The notes beneath the pieces were generated by a model. It had not been told where the DNA came from. It worked only from the letters and a program-made list of their open reading frames with translations, and searched no databases. This document shows, piece after piece, positions 43,603 through 54,297 of a DNA stretch of 64,000 nt. Origin of the DNA: Prorocentrum cordatum (lineage: Eukaryota > Sar > Dinophyceae > Prorocentrales > Prorocentraceae). Location of the stretch: NCBI GenBank assembly GCA_963575745.1, contig CAUYUJ010016292.1:147051-211050 (forward strand), read 5' to 3'. Both the position numbers and the translations under genes were made by a program. How positions within the stretch are numbered: position 1 is the stretch's first letter; every line of letters starts with the position of its first letter.

Positions 43603-46600
43603 TCAGTCGGAGTCGTCAGACACCGCAGACCTTACGCGAGCAGCTCGGACGGGACCCGCACTCTCCTCCTCCTGGAGGCGGAACCTGACTCGTCGGAGCT
43701 GCTCTTTCCCTTCCCCCCCCTTTGGGGGGGAAGGGGAAAAGGGGCCCCCCACGCCCACCGCATTGGGAGGGGAGGGGGAAGAAGGAAATCCCAGGCCTCG
43801 AGGGGCTGGCGGCGCGGGCGGCGCCTGGGTGTCGGCAAGGAGGGCCTCCACGGCCTCCTCCTCTGCCTCGAAATCGTTGGCATGGCCTGGGGGCCCCACC
43901 AGCTGCCTGGGGCCCTCGATGGGAGCCTGGGGAGGAGGAGGACAGTGAGGACAGTGCCGAGAGGGGGGGAGCAACGGTGCGAGGGTCACTAACGGCGCAC
44001 CGCCGGGCAGTCCCCACTCGCACCGCGCCCCCCGTTGGGTAGACAAACCCGCGCCTGTACTTCCGCCCGCTGCAGGTGCCTCGGGCACGGGCGCCTGCTG
44101 CGGCATCGCAGGATCGAGGGGAAAGGACGGATCGACGGGCGGCCCATCCGACGAGGTCGCTGGATCATCCAGCCCCGTCGATAGGCTGGCGCCCGACTTG
44201 GGGTGCTTCCCCTTTAAAATCTGGCCCCAGGCATGCCTTCTGCCGTGATCGGACTTACGCTTGGGGTCAGGGGGCCCACAGCACGGCTTGCCGAGATTCC
44301 TGACCTGCCCACCGCACGTATAGTAGCAACAGCGGGTGCAGGCGACAAGCAAGCCCCCTCCCTGATTCACATCAAAATAGATGGGTCTGTGCCCATGGTC
44401 CAGCAGCCCTTGGCCTGTGATGCCTTTGATGGTGGCCGCTCCTCGGCACCTTCCAGGGTGAGGCTTCTGGGGGCCACGGGCACACCGAAAACACGAACTG
44501 CAAATCCAAAACCTGCCTTCCCAGGACCAGGAGTGAGAAGGGAGGAGAGGCCTCAAGGAGGGGGGGGGCTTGGTCCTGGAGGCCTCCGAAAGATCAAGCC
44601 TCGGCCAGAGAGGCATGACCCGCGCAGCGAGCCTGCAGACCGCCCTCGCAATACGCGCCGAGCGCGCGGCCCGCTCAGCGTCCACAGGGGCGGGGGCCGG
44701 GTGCCTCAGGGCGGCGAGGCGAGCGGCCTGGTCAGCAGTGTCATTGCCAAGCTTGTGGGCCCTCGCCTCATCTGAGAGGTCGGGGCTGTCGAGGACATGC
44801 CCCTTGACCTTACTGACAGCACTGGCGATAGGGCCCAACGCCTGAAGCATAAAACCCGCATACGGTCGGCGAAAAGACAGCCGCGCTGGGATAGGGTCGA
44901 GAGCGGCGGAAACCACATTCTGACAGTCACTGTAGATGTGACTGCCCTCCACCCCACACTGGGCGGCGATACAATATGCGGCATACTCAGAAGCTTGAGA
45001 AGTTTGGGGAAAGTGGGCCAGGAGCGGCCCAGAAATAACACACAGCACTTCTCCTGCTTCTGAGACGCTAACCACAGACCACCCCGCCCTGGAGAGCTCA
45101 GGAGACACATTCCTAAAACAAGAGCCGTCTACATATAACCTACCGCAGACGGAGGTACTGGCGTTGCACGGGTCCCCAGCCCAAGACACCTGAATCCCAG
45201 AACCAGGACCATCAATTTCATGTGCTGGACGGGGGAGGTAGTCTCCAGGGTGTACATAAAGACCACGGGTATACAGTAGGTACTGCTCCGGGGCACTCTG
45301 CTCCGAGAGTTCCAGGGGAGGGGCAAGCCAAGCATCCTTCCCTAGTACTTCCTTGCGTAAATCTTCGCAGGCGGGGCAACGCCACAATCTGTGCAAGAGG
45401 GTGTCGTCGGCACCTCCACAGAGCACACAAAGTACGTCGCCCTGATCGTAACCAGCACTGCGAGCCCGAGTCTTTGTCCACACAGCCGAGCACGCAAGGG
45501 CCTTGATAGAGCCCTTCTCCCGCGGGGTCCACTTGGAGGATTGCAACATAGCATACACCTGATCATGACAAACACGAACAGGCTGCGGAAGAGAGGGCAG
45601 AGACTTGGCGCCTGCGCGTCGCTCATGGAGGTGAAGCACCGCCTGCCTAAGGTGGCGCTTCAGAAGAGCGGGGCTGACCAAGGTGAGCGGCAGGTCCACA
45701 CCAAACTGGTCCCTCATGACCGTGAAACTGGGCATCGACCACCCAATGCGCTGCAAACTAAGCTTCATGGCGCTGATGGGCCCCGAGACCTGCTTCCAGT
45801 TGTCGGGCCCTGGTCCCAGGAATATGGACTCCCAAGAAGTGCGGAGCTCAGGCCAGGACAGGGTAAACGTAAAAGAGCGCATATGGGTCCCCCAGAGCTC
45901 CTTGGCGTACCTCAGGATGGGCGCGATGGGCCCGTAGTACGTGGGGTCCTTTTCCAGGATGACAGCCGAGGTGAGCGAGCGGGACCCAGCCTTGGGCCTG
46001 ATACAACGACCGAAAGCACGCCGAACACGCCCCCATTCAGCATCAGAAACCCCATGAACCTCACTTCCATAGTAGTACCCTGGCAGAGGGCCTGTGATGA
46101 ACAGCTTCCTGGAGTGCCTTCCTAAAGCCTGTCGTATCTTCTGCAGTCGTTTGGTCTTGTGCTTGAGCGTGAGCATACGCACCCGAAACACCTTCGACCG
46201 AGTAGGGGCCCTTCTAGGCCTGCCCGAAGTGTGATCGATCCCAAGGTTAGCTGCAGAAGAAACAACTCGCTTGCCAGCCAGAGCTCCCAGTCGCTTGCGC
46301 AGTTCCACTGCAACATGGCGATGGGAGGCCACAAGGTTGGCCTTGTCGTGCGAAATACTGCCACCTATGTCGTCCACGATGGCATCGTGCAAAGAAGCGG
46401 CCGCCCTTGCCAAATCATATACAACTTCCGAAGTAGTTCCGACAGTCGACAAACCATAGTCATCGATGTAGACGTCGAGCGATACGGTGGGAGGGATGCC
46501 AGCCGAGTCGAGGGGGCCTATGACGAAAATCCTCACCATCGTCGTGGCGAAGGGACAGCCTGCGACGATGCCGTGCTGTACATAGAATGGGCCACGCAAG

Positions 46601-48804
46601 AGCTGGCCCATGGTTATGAAGCGAGCGTTGCTATACATGGAGACCACCAGTCGCGCGACGGTCATGTCCATGCCATGCTGGGCACATCTGTGGAGCAAGA
46701 GGTCGAGGTTAATCGATTCGAAACACTTGACCAGGTCCCAGAGCAAAATGGCAGAAACCTTGCCGTCACGAACGCCAACCTCTCCCTTCACAGACTGCCG
46801 CCAGACCACGTCAGTGGACGAGGTGAACTTGCCAGCTGCAAAAAAGGGGCGACGATTGTTCTCCTCCCATCGCGTGCCGTATCCTCTTCTCCCCTTGCCC
46901 CACAACCGATAAATGGAAGAGAAGAGGCCGATGGGTCGGAAGCCCCCAGCCTGCTTGCCGATGAGAGACATTATAGTGATCGCAGCCTGCTTCGGGATGA
47001 GGCTGCTCACTTCCATAGCTGTGTAAATGACTGATAGGAGGTCGAGCGAGGCATCCGACAGCGACGCGAAGTGGCGCATGTGAAAGCCGTCGACCGAGGT
47101 AGCCGTCGTTTTGGGAAACTTGCGACTACAAGCCCTGAGATCGTCAGGAGCCAGCTGAGGTAAGGAGGGAAGAGGCTGAAAGGTGTCCGACTGAGGCCGA
47201 GGGTGCGAGTGAGCGTGCCACAGTTGCTCGTACTGCTTAGCTTGTGCGTCGAGGAGAGCCTGAGGATCAGCCACGACGATACCGTTGGAAAGCAAAGCCG
47301 TAGTCGGAGCCCACGGAGTGAAACCACGAACGACCGAGTGCGCACGCTTCGCCCCTGCTTCAACCTTGTCGAGCAGCCACTGCTTCCATCCACTTAAAGC
47401 TTCCTGTTGGGCGATAGCTTCAGCAGCAGCCACAGCGACATCGAGCTGAGCACACAGATCCCCGTAGACGTCGGAGTCGTGAGAACACTGCACTGCTGCA
47501 CAAACTTCATTATACCACCGCTGATGATGAGCCAATCCTTCATGCAAAAAGACGGGTGGATTCAGGACGACCCGACGTAGCTCCCTGGCCTGCCTGACCG
47601 CAACGGGGCCAGGAGCGTCGAGTAGCGAAACGTACATTCTGAACTTCAAACTCAGCCACTTGATTGCGTAGCACAGGGGCTGTCGCACTGGGGGCTTCCT
47701 GTCCTGCTCCAAAACCAAAGCCCAGTACATCTGCGGGGCCTTGGACCGTGCTCCTAAACATGGCAGTTGGACGCCCCTCGAGTCGGCCAACTCACGCTCA
47801 GAAAGATTAGCCCAAGCCGCGTACACCGCATCCAACGAGTTCTGGACAGTCCGAGTGTGCCCAGATTGCAGCACATCCAATAGCCGCTGCCCAAGGGCCC
47901 TCGCAGAGTCCCAGTTTGGAGGCTGAGGCTGAGGCCCAACTATAGGATCCACAGGGATAGGTGGGGGTCGGCGGAACCTCAGTCCGTATAGCTGCGCCAG
48001 CTGCGGATAGAATTCCAATGACACAGGTGAGTGTGGTGATGTACACGCACCAAGCTCAACCTGGACTTTCGCCAAACCTTTAGAAAGACCCAAAGAGACC
48101 ACGAAGAAATCCAGAAGGCGGGTCCCTCCAGTAGAAAGGCAGGATCCAGAAGCAGCCTCAGGAATCACCACACGTCCCCCACAGGACTTTGCAAACTCAG
48201 ACTCCTGAAAAACCGACGGTTCCATGTTAAAATCAGCTCCCAGGATATACGGTCCAGCCCACACCTCCAATGCGGCGGCCACGTGCGAGAGGAGCCCCAG
48301 GTTGTGGTCGCTGAGCCCCTGGGAGTGATGGAGGTACGCACTGACGACGTACAGCGCGTCGCCGCCTGGGATATTGACGATGGCACCTGCGACCCTATTA
48401 GGGACCAAAACGTGACCACCTGGCGGGGGCCGAAGGCCCAGGAAATCTCTGACCATGATGCCTACTCCAGCCGACGTCCCCCCCGACGGGGTGGAGAGGG
48501 CGGGAGTGAGGAGGATTTGCCACCCGTGAACCTTGGCCCAGGACGAAGCTCGGTCAGCTTCATCACCGAGGCGCAGGTGGTGCTCCTGGATCAGGATGAT
48601 GTGCGACGTGCAATGCGGGAGCCATCGCTGCAGCGATGACCATGCAGTGCAATTGAGCGTCTCTACTTTCAGGGAAAATTGAGCTCTCCCAGGGGGTGGG
48701 GGTGGGGTACAAAACTTGTGGACGGGGGCGGCTGCAGCCCACCCCGTCTCACGGAAACTACTGGTAGCCTGGGCCGAGGACTCCAGGGGCCCAGGCGTGA
48801 GCAT
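43603..48804 (-). CDS. LINE ORF2: EEP endonuclease, reverse transcriptase, RNase H
   Basis: Nicks target DNA, copies the element RNA and degrades it. From the ATG at 48804 the product is 1733 residues; the frame is open further upstream, so a non-ATG or upstream start is possible. Domains: EEP ~45-266 (N51 in LNCTAW, E74 in QEHHL, D191/N193 in GADFNMEP, D232, H258); RT ~500-900 (D690 in LLWDLVKCFES, motif B HGIVAGCPFATT, motif C YIDDYGLS at 779-786); zinc knuckle C1126-C1129-H1138-C1143; RNase H ~1222-1365 (D1226, E1273, D1293, D1358); and a C-terminal tail with CSSC and CTRCC pairs. All catalytic positions are present except that the Asp normally before the EEP His is Pro (SPHSP). No stop or frameshift. 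Confidence 0.93.
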   Translation of the reverse strand: MLTPGPLESSAQATSSFRETGWAAAAPVHKFCTPPPPPGRAQFSLKVETLNCTAWSSLQRWLPHCTSHIILIQEHHLRLGDEADRASSWAKVHGWQILLTPALSTPSGGTSAGVGIMVRDFLGLRPPPGGHVLVPNRVAGAIVNIPGGDALYVVSAYLHHSQGLSDHNLGLLSHVAAALEVWAGPYILGADFNMEPSVFQESEFAKSCGGRVVIPEAASGSCLSTGGTRLLDFFVVSLGLSKGLAKVQVELGACTSPHSPVSLEFYPQLAQLYGLRFRRPPPIPVDPIVGPQPQPPNWDSARALGQRLLDVLQSGHTRTVQNSLDAVYAAWANLSERELADSRGVQLPCLGARSKAPQMYWALVLEQDRKPPVRQPLCYAIKWLSLKFRMYVSLLDAPGPVAVRQARELRRVVLNPPVFLHEGLAHHQRWYNEVCAAVQCSHDSDVYGDLCAQLDVAVAAAEAIAQQEALSGWKQWLLDKVEAGAKRAHSVVRGFTPWAPTTALLSNGIVVADPQALLDAQAKQYEQLWHAHSHPRPQSDTFQPLPSLPQLAPDDLRACSRKFPKTTATSVDGFHMRHFASLSDASLDLLSVIYTAMEVSSLIPKQAAITIMSLIGKQAGGFRPIGLFSSIYRLWGKGRRGYGTRWEENNRRPFFAAGKFTSSTDVVWRQSVKGEVGVRDGKVSAILLWDLVKCFESINLDLLLHRCAQHGMDMTVARLVVSMYSNARFITMGQLLRGPFYVQHGIVAGCPFATTMVRIFVIGPLDSAGIPPTVSLDVYIDDYGLSTVGTTSEVVYDLARAAASLHDAIVDDIGGSISHDKANLVASHRHVAVELRKRLGALAGKRVVSSAANLGIDHTSGRPRRAPTRSKVFRVRMLTLKHKTKRLQKIRQALGRHSRKLFITGPLPGYYYGSEVHGVSDAEWGRVRRAFGRCIRPKAGSRSLTSAVILEKDPTYYGPIAPILRYAKELWGTHMRSFTFTLSWPELRTSWESIFLGPGPDNWKQVSGPISAMKLSLQRIGWSMPSFTVMRDQFGVDLPLTLVSPALLKRHLRQAVLHLHERRAGAKSLPSLPQPVRVCHDQVYAMLQSSKWTPREKGSIKALACSAVWTKTRARSAGYDQGDVLCVLCGGADDTLLHRLWRCPACEDLRKEVLGKDAWLAPPLELSEQSAPEQYLLYTRGLYVHPGDYLPRPAHEIDGPGSGIQVSWAGDPCNASTSVCGRLYVDGSCFRNVSPELSRAGWSVVSVSEAGEVLCVISGPLLAHFPQTSQASEYAAYCIAAQCGVEGSHIYSDCQNVVSAALDPIPARLSFRRPYAGFMLQALGPIASAVSKVKGHVLDSPDLSDEARAHKLGNDTADQAARLAALRHPAPAPVDAERAARSARIARAVCRLAARVMPLWPRLDLSEASRTKPPPSLRPLLPSHSWSWEGRFWICSSCFRCARGPQKPHPGRCRGAATIKGITGQGLLDHGHRPIYFDVNQGGGLLVACTRCCYYTCGGQVRNLGKPCCGPPDPKRKSDHGRRHAWGQILKGKHPKSGASLSTGLDDPATSSDGPPVDPSFPLDPAMPQQAPVPEAPAAGGSTGAGLSTQRGARCEWGLPGGAPLVTLAPLLPPSRHCPHCPPPPQAPIEGPRQLVGPPGHANDFEAEEEAVEALLADTQAPPAPPAPRGLGFPSSPSPPNAVGVGGPFSPSPPKGGEGKEQLRRVRFRLQEEESAGPVRAARVRSAVSDDSD

Positions 48805-49054
48805 CTGGCCAGGGCCCCCACGCGGGCGACAGGACGGGGCCACAAGATGCTGGTGAGACGTAGGATCAAAACTCGCCCTCCTGACCCTAGCTCTCGCTCG
48901 GGCGGCCAGAGCCTGCGACGAGGAGTTGGTCAGACGGGCGATGGCGTAAGCCAGGATATTGTGCGAGAGACCGTGCCTATGGGTGCGCCCACGCACACCC
49001 CGCGCATTAAAACCTCCACACTGAACAAAATTGAGCTCGCTGAGTCCCCCCCTG

Positions 49055-50353
49055 CTACGCACTGGCTTTGTCAGCAGCGGCAGCAGGGGGGACACGCACT
49101 GAAGCAGCCTTGATCTGGGCCGCAGCACGCTCACGAATGCTGGTAGCCGCTGGCGTCGGAGGAGGGGCTGCTGGGGTTCCCGCGGACCGAGCAGAAGGCG
49201 GTGCAGAGTCCGCGAACCCGACCGACTTGTCCCTGTCCTTCGCCTTGGGGTCCTGACTGGCTGTGGTCGAGTCCAGCTTCGCGCCTGCCAGGGGGCCTGC
49301 AGCCGCACCTTCACCTGATGCACCCTTGCGCTTCTTCTTCGTGAGGCGCGCGACGTGGGCGGCCTGCTCGGCCTTGATGGCCTCCAGCTTCTCGAGTGCG
49401 CCAGAGAAGAGGCCCTTGGCAACGTCCTGCAGCTGGGACCGCAGCAGATCACGGCGGTCAGCGATGTTCTTGCGGTCATCATCCGAGCACTCGTAGCCAT
49501 CCACGTCAAACACAGAGTCGACGTCGATGAGGTCGATGATGCTGCCAGTGCCGTCGACCACCTCCTTGATGGAGATGCGAGGTGGAGCTGGAGAGGCAGC
49601 TCGATCAGGTCGGTCACCGACCAGAGAGGCAACTGCAGCCCTGTACTCGGCGTCGGCCTGAGATAAGCGCTCCGTGAGCTCTGCGACCGTGTCCGCCTGC
49701 TGGGCCACCCACTGCTGGTACTGCTCGAGCTTCTGGACTTCCTTCTCCAAGACCGTCTCGAGCTCGGCGACCTTGGCACCGATGGCACTGATACGCTGCT
49801 GTGGCGGGGGATCACCAACCTTCTGAACTTGCAGCTGCTGCTTGTAGCGTCCTGCCACGCGCTGGTCCCCTGCCTTCTCGGCCAGGCGCACGAGGTCCTC
49901 GAGCTCGGAGACCGTGAGGCTGGGGTCAACAGCAGGGCCTGCATCGCCACCGTCAGGAGGAGGAGCACGCTGAGGAACAGAGGGGCGCCGCCGCACTGAG
50001 CCTTCCAATGCAGCATCCGCCCCTTGGCTGGGCGCCTCGGTGCGCCACTCTCCGCAGTGCTTGCAATAGACCATGGAGTCGAGGTTGCGCGCACAGCTGC
50101 ACCATGCGCAGCGCCACTTGGTCTCGCGCTCGGCGCGGCGAGAGGGAGGGCGGCGCACCTGCCACGGCGCAGCGGCCTGGCTGGGCGACCGAGGGGCTGC
50201 GTCAGTCGCGCCCTTGCCCTTCCCTCCACCGCTGGCGCCGCGGCCGACCGCGCGGCCCTTGCCTCGCCAGAGGGCTGGGGCCTGGCCGCCGTCGCCGAGC
50301 GCCGCCGCGCCCCAGGATCCAGCACCGCCCCTGCCGCCACCGGCGAAGGCCAT
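49055..50353 (-). CDS. LINE ORF1: zinc ribbon and coiled-coil protein
   Basis: A 432-residue protein, from an ATG at 50353 to a TAG at 49055, probably the RNA-binding chaperone of the element. Features: Gly/Arg-rich N-terminus; Cys pairs CAWC (82, 85) and CKHC (97, 100), forming a ribbon-like finger; a strong coiled coil at about 187-244 (VAELETVLEKEVQKLEQYQQ); an acidic segment (IDLIDVDSVFDVDGYECSDD); and a Lys-rich patch KKKRKG. ORF2's frame overlaps its 3' end; the first ORF2 ATG lies 250 nt downstream. The same four-Cys layout occurs in the broken retrogene at 31.7-32.7 kb. Confidence 0.88.
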   Translation of the reverse strand: MAFAGGGRGGAGSWGAAALGDGGQAPALWRGKGRAVGRGASGGGKGKGATDAAPRSPSQAAAPWQVRRPPSRRAERETKWRCAWCSCARNLDSMVYCKHCGEWRTEAPSQGADAALEGSVRRRPSVPQRAPPPDGGDAGPAVDPSLTVSELEDLVRLAEKAGDQRVAGRYKQQLQVQKVGDPPPQQRISAIGAKVAELETVLEKEVQKLEQYQQWVAQQADTVAELTERLSQADAEYRAAVASLVGDRPDRAASPAPPRISIKEVVDGTGSIIDLIDVDSVFDVDGYECSDDDRKNIADRRDLLRSQLQDVAKGLFSGALEKLEAIKAEQAAHVARLTKKKRKGASGEGAAAGPLAGAKLDSTTASQDPKAKDRDKSVGFADSAPPSARSAGTPAAPPPTPAATSIRERAAAQIKAASVRVPPAAAADKASA

Positions 50354-50459
50354 GGCGGAAGCGTGTCGGTGCCGATTCGAGGGACCGAGCCACTGGCTCG
50401 CTACCCCAACGCCGTCCCAAAGTTCGGAGTAGCAAGACCCACCTGGGCCTGGGACGGCT

Positions 50460-50475
50460 AAAAATCATGAAGGCC
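50460..50475. repeat. Target-site duplication, right copy
   Basis: Identical 16 bp to 43467-43482, immediately beyond the 5' end of the LINE. Confidence 0.92.
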
Positions 50476-50479
50476 GAGG

Positions 50480-50949
<470 letters not shown>

Positions 50950-50960
<11 letters not shown>

Positions 50961-51230
50961 GTTCCCGCTTGGGCGCGGCGTTCTGATTTCTCGCCGAGTC
51001 GTCGGAAGCAGGGCCGCCGCGCCTTCATCCTGCCAGGCGGAAGCGCGCGCCAGGCTCAACCTCCAGCTGCGCCATGGGAGTGCACGGCCCCTCTGACTCG
51101 TTCGAGCTGGCTGGGAGGGGGAGGAGCTGGAGCTGGAGGAGCAGGAGCGGGGAAGCCTGGAGGGCTCCTGCACCAGAGCTCCGATCACAGGCCGGTGCCA
51201 TCGCGTGCCTCGCACTCGGGGAGACCAAGG
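50950..51230 (-). repeat. Dispersed ~290-bp repeat, minus-strand copy
   Basis: The inverted homologue of 33228-33570, again joined at its 3' side (minus sense) to a TCC tract. The two copies retain long shared words such as GATCGGAGCTCTGGTGCAGG. Confidence 0.85.
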
Positions 51231-51549
51231 TCAAAGGGGAAGGGTTGGCCAGGGCCCCACGGACCCCAGTCCGCGAAGAGGAGAGGTGGCATGACGGGAG
51301 CGAGTCCTGAATGAAACGGGCCCTGGACCCCGGGGAGCTCCCACGCGACCAACTTCTCATCCCGAGCCGCTCTTGGTGGTGGCCCTGGGGCCCGTGCATG
51401 GCCCCAGGGACCGGAAGCTGCAACAGGAAACACTTCCGGGACCCGTGCACGCCAGGATTGGAGCCTTGCACGAGGGGGCGGCGCGAGGGCGGGGGGGCCT
51501 TGTAAGAAGGAGGGGGCCACCTCTGGAAGGGCCTGAAGGCACGGCAGCC

Positions 51550-51830
51550 ACACGGGGGTGGAGGAGGAGGAGGAGGAGGAGGAGGAGGAGGAGAGGGAGG
51601 AGAGGAGGAGGAGGAGGAGGAGGAGGAAGGAGGAGGAGGAGGAGAGGAGGGAGGAGGGAGGAGGGGAGGAGGAGAGGGAGGAGGAGGAGCAGGAGGAGGA
51701 GGAGCAGGAGGAGGAGGAGGAGGAGGAGGAGGAGGAGAAGGACGGAGCAGGAGGACGGAGGACGGACAGGAGGACGAGGAGGAGGAGCAGGAGGAGGCTC
51801 GACGCAACAAGCTCGTTCTTCATGCCTGGT
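51550..51830. repeat. GGA tract
   Basis: GGAGGA with GAGG, GCAGGA and GGACGG interruptions for about 280 bp. Frames here are artefacts. 51835-52165 holds no recognised gene. Confidence 0.9.
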
Positions 51831-52167
51831 CAACGCCAAGAGGAGCAGGAGGAGGCTGGAGCGCGCTCGCGGGGCGAGGGCGCTGCACAGCCCGCGGCAC
51901 GGACGAAGTGCTTCCTGACAGTGCATATATCCGCCGCCCTGCCCCCGAGGCACGGGTAGGAGCGCATTGGGACGCACAGAGACATACGGTGGGGGCATTG
52001 GATCAGGAACCCTTCGATCAGGAATCCAGGGTCTGGAGGCCGGTGGAACTCCAATTGACTGCCAATTGAGGCTCGGCCATGGATATCACCGCCACCCTCA
52101 TCAGACAAGGGATCCTCAAGGGTCTGAAGCTCTCCGGACACATTCCTGAACCAACGCCCCCACAATG

Positions 52168-52313
52168 CGATGTCTTGACTTTTTCCCCGCAGTCCCGACC
52201 CCTCCCCCAAGGCCCGCTCTTCATCCCGGGTCGTTTTCCGGCGGCCCCGAGGCACGGCGAGGGCACCCGGAGGCCGAGAATGGCGAAATGGGACAAAACC
52301 GCCCGTCGCGATG
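52168..52313 (+). repeat. Dispersed repeat family, copy 6
   Basis: Contains CGATGTCTTGAC, CTCTTCATCCCGGGTCGTTTT, CGGCGGCCCCGAGGC, GGCGAGGGCACCCGGAGGCC and CGCCCGTCGCGATG, in family order. Confidence 0.85.
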
Positions 52314-52635
52314 TTCACTGGGACGCACAACAATATAGGAGTACTACAGGTCCTCCTTGGAGGCGCGCGTCCGACCCGAACATCTAGTATACCCATTGTG
52401 TAGTAGATCGTTTCCCGAGCGGTGTGGCCAGAAAGCGCCCGCCGCGACGCATATGCTACAAGGTTTCTCGGTGCGCGCGTCGCCCTTGGGGGGGCGACGC
52501 GCACATAGTATTAGAATGTTTGTTGGGGTGACGCCGATGCATTCGAACGCCAGCTCTCGGACCGACGAGTTGTTCTGGAGGTCTCGGAGTTTCTATCTGC
52601 TTCCTGGAGGTTGTCTCGCCTCGGGAGGCTCCCCT

Positions 52636-52786
52636 GGGGGGCCACATGCGAACCCTACCCCTACCCCCCACGATTTCTGAGGGGGAGGGTGGGGTTCACT
52701 TCGTTCGGGAGCTCCCAAGCGAAGTGAACCTCACCCTCCTTCTCAGAAATCGTGGGGGGTAGGGGTAGGGTTCGCATGTGGCCCCC
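52636..52786. repeat. 151-bp palindromic foldback element
   Basis: Two ~67-bp arms (52636-52703 and 52720-52786) are complementary with about three mismatches around a 16-nt loop (TTCGGGAGCTCCCAAG). The arms contain GCCACATGCGAACCCTACCC and GTTCACTTCG. A transcript would form a long near-perfect hairpin. Confidence 0.92.
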
Positions 52787-52799
52787 ATATCCCCGGCAG

Positions 52800-53830
52800 C
52801 TGCGCCTCGCCGAAAGCGCTCTGGGCGTGCCAGAGCCGTCCCGAGCGGTCGCCAGAGGCCCGAGGCGTGACCCGGAGACCCGGGTCTCCGACGACGTGAT
52901 TCGCTCAATCCCAGCGGGGCTGGTTTGAGCGCCACTTCCCGCCGTGCCAGCTGGGCCGCTCGGGTAACACTTGTCCATCCCAGCGCTCTTCCTCGCTGTT
53001 GGCCTCCGCGGGGTGTCTTCTCTGGGGCGCGCAGGCATGGACTAGCGATCCACGGATTTGGCGCGCGGTCGCCAAATCCATGGATCGGGGGAGGTGCTCC
53101 CCAAAATGCGGCCGGTGCCGCCTCGCTCGGCGGCGGAAATCCGCGACTTGATCCATGTTTGCGATCGCCTGATTTTCGGGCTCTGGGACCATCAACAGCA
53201 ACGCCAGGGCGAAGCACTGCTCCCCCAGGGAAGCGGTCGGGACCTGGAGCTGCGCGATTGAAAGATCACGCCGCCGGATGTGTGGGAGAGCTCGGGTGCC
53301 CCCTCGGGCAGGGTCGGTCTGCGCCGGAGCAGCACATCGGCTCGTCTCGGAGCGCGCGGCGGGTCGCGCCGCATCGGCACGGGGCACGGGGCAGGGGTCG
53401 AATCGGATCGGCTGCGCCGAGACGCGCGAGGAGCGCCCGTGCGAGCACCTGGCCGCGCTGGAACGTCGGGGTGCCGGGTTCGAGTCGGGTCGAGCAGGCC
53501 AGGCATCGACGTCGACGGGATCGATCGGGTCGATCCAGCGGGCCGGGAAGCCGCCGTCGGGGCCGCGCAGCTGCCCTGAAGGCCCCCCCGAGGGCTGGAG
53601 AGCCGCTCGGAGGCAGCGGAAACGTCCCAGAACCGATCCCTGGACATCTTCGAAGGGGCGCGTGCTGACCAAGAGCTTCGGGGCGAACTCCGCCGTGGAC
53701 AGGAGGGTGCCCCAAGGACGAGCAGGAGCCCCCGGACAGGATACATAACGTCGATCGATGGGCGCTTGGGGGCCGAGGCGTTCCCCCTGAGCCTGCCGCC
53801 CCTGACCCTAGTCCGTATCCGCCCCCCCTA
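52800..53830. other. GC-rich unique DNA with a short inverted repeat
   Basis: A 255-codon minus-strand frame (52905-53672) has partly sensible composition near its end (LGEQCFALALLLMVPEPENQ) but no motif, and it crosses an inverted repeat at 53046-53087 (18-bp arms, CGATCC..TTTGGCG, 6-bp loop, one mismatch). No gene is called with confidence. Confidence 0.45.
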
Positions 53831-54032
53831 ATTAGAGTTGGGTCGGCCATGTCCTTCACAGGCGGGTTTTCGGTGAAAATGCAACAATAGTCAAAACAGA
53901 TTCAAGCATATTCATATGTAGTCGAAACATCGTCCCCAATACTATTGCTTCACTGCTTGTGAATATTGCTCCTGCATGGGGACGTGCCCGACTTAATACT
54001 AGAGGAACGGCAAAAAGGCATACATATGTGGT

Positions 54033-54150
54033 TCTGCTCATTTTTCGCCGCCAGAGATGAACCACGTATCCGATAGCACTGAAGGGCGTGCGAGCTGACC
54101 AGAGGCGTCACACAGATCGGAGGCACCCGAAGACATTTATCAGGATCCCC
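54033..54150 (-). repeat. Terminal repeat B2 of the DIRS/PAT-like element
   Basis: 118 bp, two mismatches against 54298-54415. Weaker similarity continues outward to about 54019. It is the outermost 3' repeat of the element. Confidence 0.88.
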
Positions 54151-54199
54151 CCCGCTTTGCTGAGCAGGAGGGTGAAAAGGGGTAGGCTTGGGAATAGCA

Positions 54200-54287
54200 C
54201 GAAAAACTTGAGCCATCGTGTCAATGGACCGATGCTGCAAGGACGGCGGTGCTCCAACACCGCAGACAACATTCCCGAACAAGCACA
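54200..54287 (-). repeat. Internal repeat A2 of the DIRS/PAT-like element
   Basis: 88 bp matching 60233-60321 except one substitution and one missing A. It lies about 10 bp from B1 and 49 bp from B2. It still carries the ATGGCTCAAG that starts the membrane ORF in A1. Confidence 0.9.
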
Positions 54288-54297
54288 TACACGTGGA

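Larger units (their letters stand above)
43483..50459 (-). mobile_element. Full-length 6977-bp LINE retrotransposon
   Basis: A complete non-LTR retrotransposon bounded by a perfect 16-bp target-site duplication. On the minus strand it has a ~106-nt 5' UTR (50459-50354), ORF1 (zinc ribbon plus coiled coil), ORF2 (EEP, RT, zinc knuckle, RNase H, C-terminal Cys motifs) and a ~120-nt 3' UTR ending in GTTGAAAA without a long poly(A). Both ORFs are intact and the duplication has no mismatch, so the insertion is recent and may be competent. It landed just downstream of an older, opposite-strand LINE remnant. Confidence 0.93.

Noticed and set aside
48805-50340. N-terminal ~512 codons of the 2245-codon minus-strand frame
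   Set aside because: This part overlaps ORF1 in another frame and has shadow-like Ser/Arg/Pro composition. The sensible ORF2 protein begins near 48804.
54200-54215. ATGGCTCAAG in repeat A as a spliced-leader relic
   Set aside because: Only the last ten bases resemble the leader's GGCTCAAG end and nothing upstream matches. It is the start codon of the small ORF.
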